Shown here: one piece after another, positions 55,069-64,000 of the stretch
Position numbering within the stretch: position 1 is the stretch's first letter
Layout: every line of letters begins with the position of its first letter
NCBI RefSeq assembly: GCF_964275005.1
Contig: NC_092698.1
Span: 31,799,162-31,863,161, forward strand
DNA from: Diadema setosum
Lineage: Eukaryota > Echinodermata > Echinoidea > Diadematoida > Diadematidae
Direction: 5' to 3'
DNA: 64,000 nt
Made by a program: the position numbers and the translations under genes
Notes under the pieces: model-generated
The model's database searches: none
Seen by the model: the letters and a program-made list of their open reading frames with translations, nothing else
Told to the model about the DNA's origin: nothing

Positions 55069-58000
55069 TATGAATCTATTTTTATTGAGATTTGTCAATC
55101 AGTAGGAAAAAATATTGTGATAGGCACTATGTATAAGCCCCCAGGTATAAATACGCGTAACTTTAATGCTACTTTTGATTCAAAGATATCACCGCTACTG
55201 AAAGAAAACAAATTAGTTTATATTATGGGTGATTTTGATATTGATTTATTAAAATATAGCACGGATAATGATGTAACTGATTTTGTTAACACACTTTTTA
55301 GTAACTATTGTCTCCCTCTTATAACGAGGCCTACACGCATTACCAATGCCACTACTACTCTGTTGGACAATATTATTACCAATCAGTTCAATAAGCCTAT
55401 TCAAAGTGGACTGTTGTATTGTGATATTACTGATCATTTACCTGTCTTCCAGCTAACTGATCTAAATCAAATAAAAAGTGACAGACCAAGAAGTGATATT
55501 TATGTGAGAACTGTAAACAAAGACAGTATTGACGCTTTCAGGACTGAACTTGGTTCACACTGTTGGGATAATTTGTATACTATGGAAAATGTTAACGAAG
55601 CTTATGATTATTTTGAGTCTGTTCTGTCAGGGTTATATAATAAACACTTTCCCCTAAAGAAAAAAAGTCGGTGTGCAAGAAAGCTTAATCCCTGGATGAC
55701 TGACAGTATTTTACGTTCTATCAAATATAAAAATTTGTTATATAAGAAATATATGCGTAAACCAAGCAACTTTAATGAATTAAAGTATAAACGTTTTAGG
55801 AATATTTTGAATGTTACAATAAGAAATGTGAAGAAACAATATTTTGAAAGGAAATTTGTTGCATATAGAAGTAATATTAAAGCAACTTGGAATCTTATAA
55901 ATACACTTTTGAATAGAGGTGGTAAATGTGTTACTGATATGCAAATGAAATGTAATGGTGAATTAACTACTGACTCTCACAAAATTGCAAATGCTTTTAA
56001 TTCATATTTTACTCAGGTTGGTCCAAATCTTGATAAGTTGATACCACAAAATAATTCTAACTTTATAAGTTATCTGGTGAACCCTTGTTTGAATACCATT
56101 TATTTTCATGCAACATTTGAAGCAGAAATATGTAGCATTGTCAACTCTTTTCGGAATAATACTGCCTCTGGAATTGATGATTTCAGTCCTCGTATAATCA
56201 AACATACAATAAAAGAAATCAGCAAACCGTTATGTCATATATTCAATTTATCTTTATCATCAGGGGTCTTTCCAGATAAATTGAAAATTGCTCGTGTAAC
56301 CCCTGTGTTTAAAAATGGTGACAAATGTGAATTGTCAAATTACAGACCAATTTCAGTGCTTCCTTGTTTTTCGAAAATTTTGGAAAGGATTGTCTACAAC
56401 CGTGCTGTTAAGTTTCTTGATCAAAATAATATTGTGGGTAGTTATCAGTACGGCTTTCGCAGCAACTATTCAACTTCCATGGCCCTAACTGACATTGCGA
56501 ATAAGATTGTTGATACGTTTGAGGAAAATTCCTTTCTTATTGGTGTTTTTGTTGACTTGTCAAAGGCCTTTGACACAATTAATCATAATATTATGTTAGC
56601 TAAACTTAAGCACTATGGTTTTAGAGGTGTAGCATACAATTGGTTTAAAAGCTACCTCTCCAATCGATACCAATGTACAAAATATAACAGTTGTATATCA
56701 GACTTTAAAAAAATATATTATGTGGAGTTCCACAAGGGTCTTTATTAGGACCACTGTTGTTTATATTATACATAAATGACATTGGAAATGTTTCTAATTC
56801 CGATACCTCATCGTACATATTATATGCTGATGACACTAATATATTGTTCAGTGGTAAGGATCTTCCTTCTTTGCAAGATCAAGTAAATAGTAGCCTTTCA
56901 AAATTGTGTACATGGTTTCAGGCAAATCGATTATCTGTTAACCCCCGCAAATGTAACTTTATTGTTTTTAGTAATCGTAACAAATCATACGACACTGATT
57001 TTGTTAAAGTGAAATTGAATGATGTTCAAATTCCCAGGGTAGAGAAAACTAAATTTCTTGGTGTTATTTTAGATTCCAAATTAACATGGAAGCCTCATAT
57101 ACAAGAGACAGAGAAAAAAATATCAAAGAGCATTGGTATTATATCCAGACTAAGCTACATGTTACCTACTGATGTATTACGGATGTTATACTCCACTCTT
57201 GTTTTGCCCTATTTGTCTTATTGCAACATGGTGTGGGGAAGTACTTTTCAGTCCAGTCTAAAGAAATTGACTTCAAAGCAAAATAAAATAGTAAGAGTTA
57301 TACATGGACCGAACCCGAAATCTAAAGCAGGCCCGTTATACTCAAAACTAAAATTGCTTACTTTGAAAAATATCACCACCTATCAGCAATGTATTTTTGT
57401 ATATCAGTGTGTCAACAAACTTATGCCTGACCATTTTGTTCAATTGTTTGATATCAATCAGAATGTGCATAATTATAATACACGCTCCTCGTCATTAATG
57501 CATTTGCCCAGACCCAGAACCATGTCTTACCAACATAATATTCGTTTTGTGGGCCCCAAGAAATGGAACAATTTATCTAAAGACATAAGAAATGCACCAT
57601 CTCAAAATTGTTTTAAGATAAGACTCAAGAGAAAGTTGTATTCATCCATATAAGGTATAGTTTATAGTGAGGGCTGCTAAATTTCTCTTAAAAATGAAAT
57701 ACATGTGCATGTACAGTATGTACAATGTTGCCTTGTTTGTTATAGTATTACAAGTGTGTGTTTTAGGTTCTCTTTACCTCTCCTTAATGTATTTTTTTTT
57801 TCTTCTTTTTTCTTTTCTTTCTTTTTTCCTTCTTCCTATCTGTTTTCCCTCCTGCATCCCTAGCTTTAGTCTCTTATGTATCTGTACTTCGTCCTGTAAA
57901 TATGTGTATTTTAAACAAAAATGTCTTTTTAGCTATGTTTCAATCAGATTCAACTACATTTTCAAATGTTAAAGGTGCACTCACTTCAAGCTGTGCTTAC

Positions 58001-58092
58001 TGAGTTGTCACCTCCAGTTTGTCATTACTGAATTGTTACTGCTGTTACACGAATTGATCTGGAAATAAATGTTCTATTGAATTGAATTGAAT
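55069..58092 (+). mobile_element. 5'-truncated non-LTR retrotransposon (LINE; CR1/L2/Jockey-like group)
   Basis: The copy begins inside the endonuclease domain, next to a TG microsatellite, and ends in a 3'UTR (57654-58092) closing with AATAAA and a TTGAA-repeat tail, as in CR1/L2-type elements. It lies 366 bp beyond the esterase stop in the same orientation. I could not fix a target-site duplication. The good state of its reading frames suggests a fairly recent insertion. Confidence 0.9.
55072..57653 (+). pseudogene. LINE ORF2: C-terminal endonuclease, reverse transcriptase, C-terminal domain
   Basis: In order: the end of an APE endonuclease (IGTMYKPPG; GDFDIDLL; RPTRIT; STLLDNIIT-like), then reverse transcriptase with NYRPISVLP, FVDLSKAFDTINH, YADD in YILYADDTNIL, and a C-terminal region with WGS...LQNKIVR-like and YNTRS...FVGPKKWNNL features typical of CR1/L2/Jockey-type elements. 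The N-terminal half of the endonuclease is missing by 5' truncation. There is one frame change between about 56700 and 56735, just after a run of seven A, before the GVPQGSLLGP motif; otherwise the frame is open to 57653. Function would be target-primed reverse transcription; this copy is inactive. Confidence 0.9.
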
Positions 58093-58533
58093 GATAGCCC
58101 AATTTTCAATACACAATGCGGAAGCGTAATTAGCAATGTCGCCGTGTGATTAGTTGTCTAAAATTTCTTGGAAATGTAAAGAGAATTCATTTTTCCATCC
58201 AAGATGAAACAGGGCAGAACTGTGATGTTAGATTTGTAAGTTGTATCTCAAATCTGCTTCCATGATAATGAGAAAAATAACATGAAGGCTGTATGAAGAA
58301 TTCCTGTGTCACAGAAGTATAACCTCCTTGCTTGAGAGTCATGAAACTTTTATACGTCAATGAAGGGAACATAAGGTCATCAGAGAGGTGGAAAGACACG
58401 TCTTCACACTGCCACCATACTTATTCGGTTTCAGCTATGATTGAAAACAACCCATATGTCATGCGCATATCACAGATAATTTTGTGATTAAAGGAAGTTT
58501 GTAACTCGTGTTAATCGTATTAATGTTGTTCGA

Positions 58534-58539
58534 AATAAA
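58534..58539 (+). terminator. Possible polyadenylation signal downstream of esterase gene
   Basis: An AATAAA in CGAAATAAAACTTTG. It is the first signal after the esterase stop that is outside the LINE (the LINE has its own at about 58063). If used, the esterase 3'UTR would span the whole LINE insertion. Speculative without transcript data. Confidence 0.2.
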
Positions 58540-61405
58540 ACTTTGTACGAAACTTTTCTCGTTTCTGTCTGTTTTTCTATAGCGAGTAACATTATTGTCT
58601 GCAATTCATTATCTTTTCAGAATATAGTTATTCAAAAAAATAAAAGTTTTATCAAACGTATACAACAGACACTTTAATTTTTCTACCCCGCGTTATGCTA
58701 TATTAAACGTTAATACGGGCAAAGGCCCGCAATGGATGGTGTCCATGCTATTTTATTGTTGTTGTGTTGTTTGGTCGAGAACGTTACAACTATACCCTCC
58801 CCCCCCCCCCCCCACAAACACACAAACAAATGCTAGTTGTCCCACTCCGACCGTAATAACGAAGTCCTCCGGACAAAGAGGAAATAAAGATTGGTGTGTA
58901 TAGGTCAGTGGGGGCACTCATGAGACCTTAACATCAACAGCTCACTCATCTGATCCTAAATTACGTAACTTCTACTAATGATCATTGTTTCATGAAAATG
59001 TTTTGAGTGAAAGTTTACCACTCGTTTTACACACGTTTTCGATTTTACTCTTATACTTCTGAAAGCTAACATGGGGTGGAATTGCATTATAACTGCCAGG
59101 AAAATGTTTGTACAATGTAGTGTTCCGTACGTCTCACCCCCCCCCCCCCCCAAGCTGTCGTGATGTTGTAGACAATACACGTATGCATATGCAAAACTTG
59201 GATAATTTTAGCAACAGATCGTCTGGAATCAAGCATCATCACACACTGTCTGTAGCCCTTGTGACGTAGCGACCAGGGAATACCCCAAGATGGTGACGAG
59301 AAAGCATGGATGACTTATGTGGTTTTCGTGCATTTTGAACACAGGCTATAACTTTAAACTTTTATTTTCTCTGAAGAAAAAAAAAAAAATCTGCTCCAAC
59401 ATATCGTATACTGCGTGTTTTTTTTTTTAACTCAACAATATATATTATATGAATGTATAATTATATAGTTTTATTTACATATATCTATATCCATAAAACT
59501 CTGGATCCGACTTTAGGGAGACAGTGTGTTGGAAATGTGTACTAAGAAAGCAGTAAAGCATGGAACTGAATGGGATACACGTATAGTTGAAAACAGTATA
59601 GTTAAAAACAGAATACTTGAGACATTGTCGGCTTAAGGTTGTGTGTATCATACGTATGTGTGTGCGTGTCTATGTGTGCATTTCTGTGAGAGGTTCCTTG
59701 CGCAAAACCAAAAGATATCGCTCGTTTGAAAAAAAAAAGGAGACATATTACATTAATGTATTAACAAACATTTTTGGCAATGTGGAAAATAAGTGACCAA
59801 AATACTTTTTCATATCAGTTGAAGAGCTTACAAGCAATGACATTATTTCATTACCAAATTGATATTAACATTAAATAGATATAAGATAAGAAACTTGATT
59901 TTGCTCTTAAAAACCGCTTGCTTTTTCGTCTTTTTTAAACATTTGTTTATTTCTTCTGTGGCATCTCCCTTCAGTTGTTATCTGTCAAAGGTAGTCGCTT
60001 CCTGGTGGTCATCATGTTTCTTGTAGCGTTCAATTTTTGGACATAATTTTTATGTTGTTTTCCCCTTCAACTTGACTTTCTTTAGCTGTGAGGTATAACA
60101 ATGAGGTCGCGTGAGGTATATACACGGTCATGGATCTACTCCGAGTGCCAAGCGTGGGTCCTTTACGTCAAAGTTAGGTCATTGTCTTTGAAGGCCGGAA
60201 GACTTCTATATCCACAATCAACGTACCCGGCAGATTACTTTGTCCCAAATTTGGAACTGTTGAATTCAGTGCGTTAGTGTACAATGAAGCAGTGAGACAT
60301 GGATCATGTTATTACGTGCAACGACGAAAGCATTGCCATATCATTTTGATTATAAAATGATTTAAAAGCATATTAATATATATTCCAGGATAGGCCATCC
60401 GACTCTTTTGCTCTATATTTTCCACATATATTTCCAAAATAGTATGTTCCAGAAGAGATCATGAAGGCATCTTTTTTGCTTAAAAAAGTATTTAGATTAA
60501 TGAATTCTTGCGATGATTTGTTGTTAATGTTGTTGTTGCTGTTGCTGTTGTGGCCTTTGCAACTGATTGACAAATTGGCCTTCATCGACGTAAATAAGCA
60601 CCGATAATGCAGTATTTTAGTAGTGGCAATGATGAAAAGGAGTATCATTTTAACAAGCCAGCCCGCTGTAGTCATCAGGGCAATTCAAACAACAGGAACA
60701 TCTGTCTGTTTTTCATCTTTCTGCCTGAGTGTTCTTAGGAAGCTTGACAATGTTCCTTGGATTCCTATCAGTTGGTAAATGTCCTTGCTGAGACAAGAAG
60801 TATAGATCAAGTCACGACTGCCATATGGCAGGCATAGTCAGGTACTTCGGTTATACATCCGATATTGATGTATATTAGATATTTATTGGACAAAAATCTC
60901 AATCTGTGTGTGGTCATTAATGAATTATGACTTGTGAATACTGCATGGAATTTATAAGTTTAGCATCTATTTTCTCTCTGTCTAGATATAGAGTAACGAC
61001 GACGACAACAACAACAACAACTTTTTCATGGTCCGTCATTATTCGTTATTATTACACCCAAAGCATTTTATTTTTCTTCTGAAAGAAAATGTCCTGACTT
61101 TTTTCTTTTTTTTTCTTTTTTTTTTGGGGGGGGTGCATCTAGTATTGGAAGAGACTGTTTAAAGGGGCCCTGAAATCCAAATGCACGTTGATTTGTGTTG
61201 ATTTATGATGCCCTCAACATCACTTTTGCGGTGAAACGATTATCTAGAAACATTCCATATATTTTTAACGATTTTTTTCTTCTATTTTTCTTCAGATTAC
61301 TTGGGAACGCCCCAAAATAATCCTTCCAAACCTATCAATATTAATATTCTTGAGATGACATCATCTGTCAATCATTGCTAAAGTACTGAAATGTTTAACA
61401 AAAGA

Positions 61406-61532
61406 CATTGGAATGCACCTTCCCTCGACTCAGCATAACTTGCATGTTCCCTCGCCATGTCTTTTGTTAGTCACATTACTATGACAGAAACATGTAAGTT
61501 ATGCTGAGTCGAGAGGAAGGTGCGTTCCAATG
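61406..61532. repeat. Long hairpin, 43-bp arms
   Basis: Left arm 61406-61448 (CATTGGAATGCACCTTCC..) and right arm 61489-61532 (..GGAAGGTGCGTTCCAATG) are inverted with about four differences, around a 40-nt loop that itself has GTCACAT/ATG symmetry. Probably a small foldback element. Confidence 0.7.
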
Positions 61533-63086
61533 ATTATTCGATCATTCGACTTCACCAAATATCGACAGATGCCAATAGAAAAACAGTACCACTACCCGTG
61601 TGACACCGACCTCAATATGGAATCCACTAATATGTTATTCTATTTCAAGACGTAAATTATCTTTCCGGGACAGGACTATGACAGACGGCATATGGCGGAA
61701 AATTACTTAATGACCCTTCTCATTTTTTTTTTTTTTAATGGCTGCACAACAATCTTTGACTGATATATTTTCATATAGTGAGACTGTGCACATGTGGATG
61801 TTGCCTTTTTTATTACGTTCTAAGAATTAACGGTATGAGTTGAATTGAATTTCATTTGAATTACATTAGATCCCTGTTATTTGTTCGCAAAGGTACAATT
61901 TCCATGACTGGATGAAGCGGATGCAACCATTAAATATCATTCTGTGGGTCCTTATTTCGTATTAATTTCTTATTATGCTATGTCGTGGCATAATTTTCTG
62001 AGCGTAATAAAGTGTCGCATCAGGAAGAAAGCGATTGTGTGTAGTTCGGGATATAAGAAGAAAGCGATTGTGTGTAGTTCGGGATATAAGAAAGGTTATC
62101 TATCTCACGCATACACCCAAAATGTATGCCGAAACAGAACACCAGATCGATAGTCAAAGCATTTCTTCAATATAATGGAAAAGAGTGAAACGAGTTATAT
62201 TTCACTCATTACAAGTTCAAGTAATCATACTAAGAGAGCATAAAAAGCATGAAATATATCAGTGGCTTAAAAGAATCCCTGTATTTGCAGGGAAAAAAAA
62301 CTATTTACGAATACCATCGTGGAAATAAGTGTATGATAAGACTTAGTGTATAAGTCAACAACAGTAACTTTTATAATGTTTTAATGCATTTATCTACTTT
62401 CAATAAGAAATGAATAGACGTACATGCATCTCCGTATCAAAGATTAATTTGACATATTAATATGAAATTGCTCATATCATGGTTGATATTTAAAGACTTA
62501 ACTTGGCTTAATATAGTGTTTATGCCGCCGTATCGAACATTACGCAACGCTTATAGTTTGCTGCATTCCTACTGCAAGATCCATGTACTTGGTGTTGCAA
62601 AAAACGTTTCCAACTTTTGATCCGTAATAATTCAAAACTATATATCGGATAACACTGACATTGATACACTATATAGTAGGCAATAGCTGGAGACTGTACA
62701 CTTTTGTTGGAGGCAATTTAAAAATGAAAGCGTAAGTCAATTTCATTAAATTCAAGATGTATTTTTAAGTTAGGGTTCAGATTTTGCTCTATTTTCAACC
62801 TTCTGTACAAAACATTAACTTTGCACAGGGCTCAATTGGTGTGCATTGGAGTGTGTGGTTAACTTCCAGACAATGGTCCTGAACAATGGCCAGGGTTTGA
62901 ATGCTCTATTACTTATTCATGAGAAATTCCACTATCACAGCTAGTTTTTATTCATCCTGAAATGTAGTGTATGCAAGCACACGAAAACATGTGTTGACTT
63001 TTTTTTTATGTGTATGCATTTTACCCTTTACCATGAATTCAGACTAGCAGTGCCCAGGCCAGGGGGTATCTCACTGAGCGGCGAAC

Positions 63087-64000
63087 GTTTGCGAACGTAA
63101 CGAATTAATTTGAGATTTGCCAATTTTTCTGACGAAAAATCAGGGTTCGCTTCTGTCATTAGCGACAGTTAGCTACTTTTTCAGCTTGTTTTTGCGATGT
63201 TTAGCGACAATTAGCGACACTTGAGCGAATATTTGCGAAAGTGTAAGCGAAACACAGGTGGCGACTATTAGCGACTGCTAGCATAATGTTAGCGACAGTT
63301 TTGCAAATATTATCAACTGTTTGCCAATCCCTTGCGACAATTTGCGAATGTTTTGGGACCTGGAAAAGTACCAGGCGATTATGTATAGTCAGACTCACAA
63401 AACGAACGTACTACCTTCCACTGCATTCAGATCTCTTGTGACCACCGTTCAAGATGGATTTCCAGAAGATCTATCCTTGAAGAGCTGCTTTTATACATGG
63501 CTGTTGTTACAGCTATCGTGCAGCTTAATTAAGAGAAAGAAAAGAAAGAAAGAAGAAAAGAAAGACTGTTTTGGTCAGAGAGTGGTTGCTGCAGAGGACA
63601 GACTTTGGTCAATATGAAAATCTTTTGCAGCAATTACATGACGGAGATGTCAAGAGCTTCAAGAACTTTCTATATGACAAATTTCTCTCAATTTCTCAAT
63701 TCTATATTGGAACCATAATTATGGTCACTTGTTTGCTAGCAGTGGCGCATCAATAAAAAATGTTAGCGACACCGTTTTACGACCGTTTGCGAATTCTTAC
63801 GAGTGTTTTGCGAATGCTTGTAACTGTTAGGGAAAATACAAATTCGCAAAAAATTTTGAACATGTTCAAAATTTCTTTGTGACAAGAAAAACTACTTGCG
63901 AAAATAAAAACCGTTGGCGAACTTTCTTGCGACTTTTAACGAACCCTTTGCAACCCTTTACGAACCCTGGCGAAATCCCAAATTCGTTTCGTTCGCAAAC
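63087..64000. mobile_element. PIF/Harbinger-type DNA transposon derivative, reaching the right edge
   Basis: Left GTTTGCGAACGTAACGAATT (63087) and, at the window end, its inverted partner AATTCGTTTCGTTCGCAAAC. Many GTTAGCGACA, TTTGCGAA and AACGAACCC words lie beneath both ends, in the manner of transposase-binding sites. A remnant resembling the HARBI1-type nuclease N-terminus lies inside (63574-63684), which is the basis for the family call. The true outer ends may lie slightly outside these points. Confidence 0.65.
63574..63684 (+). pseudogene. HARBI1-like transposase remnant (N-terminal fragment)
   Basis: The frame reads VREWLLQRTDFGQYENLL then QQLHDGDVKSFKNFL. This closely resembles the N-terminal segment of Harbinger transposases and HARBI1 nucleases (W-x-R-x-W-L/x-x-R-x-x-x-G-x-Y-x-x-L ... 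F-x-N-F). It breaks off before the DDE catalytic domain, which is absent; the preceding Lys/Glu-rich stretch is in another frame by one base. A nonfunctional relic of an autonomous parent. Confidence 0.65.

Larger units (their letters stand above)
58100..63080. other. Intergenic: no gene seen
   Basis: AT-rich with a few C runs (58796-58812, 59138-59151), a 31-bp direct duplication of GAAAGCGATTGTGTGTAGTT at 62028-62089, the hairpin at 61406-61532 and microsatellites. None of the open frames has family-like sequence or splice signals that I can see. Confidence 0.5.

Overview
The window looks like chromosomal DNA of a marine deuterostome invertebrate, most likely an echinoderm; this is inference. 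The grounds are AT-rich introns of kilobase length, consensus GT/AG splicing with consistent phases, tandem CUB exons, a tRNA-derived SINE of a type I associate with sea urchins, a CR1/L2/Jockey-like LINE, and very many short DNA transposons with TA, TTAA or 3-bp target duplications. There is nothing bacterial or viral. Most open frames in the window are chance or repeat-derived; real coding sequence is split into small exons.

Layout. (1) 912-33977, minus strand: a secreted protein with signal peptide, RxKR site, a short Asn/Gly-rich domain and a coiled coil. Four exons are seen and the gene runs off the left edge. (2) 7062-14452, plus strand: the last six exons of a tandem CUB-domain protein, lying wholly inside a 25-kb intron of gene 1. 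Its first intron in view holds a 2.7-kb tandem array bounded on both sides by TTAGGG-like repeats. (3) 39108-45500, minus strand: a complete five-exon gene for a 270-residue basic protein I cannot name, with a CRE/CpG/CCAAT promoter-like stretch upstream. (4) 47622-54703, plus strand: a complete ten-exon gene for a 600-residue cholinesterase/carboxylesterase-family enzyme. It has the full catalytic triad and a C-terminal tryptophan (WAT/T-type) tail like that of synaptic acetylcholinesterase, but a shortened loop lacking the choline-binding Trp. (5) 55069-58092: a 5'-truncated LINE just behind that gene. (6) 58100-63080: no genes seen. (7) 63087 to the right edge: a PIF/Harbinger-type element with a transposase remnant.

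The genes do not form an obvious functional unit: two extracellular proteins on opposite strands share one locus, followed by a divergent pair (270-aa protein / esterase) 2.1 kb apart. The most interesting items are the WAT-tailed esterase without the usual choline site, the interleaved gene pair, a CUB exon with an apparent one-base frame break, a foldback-like element whose arms are built of degenerate 21-nt repeats, and the tandem array grading from old to young copies.
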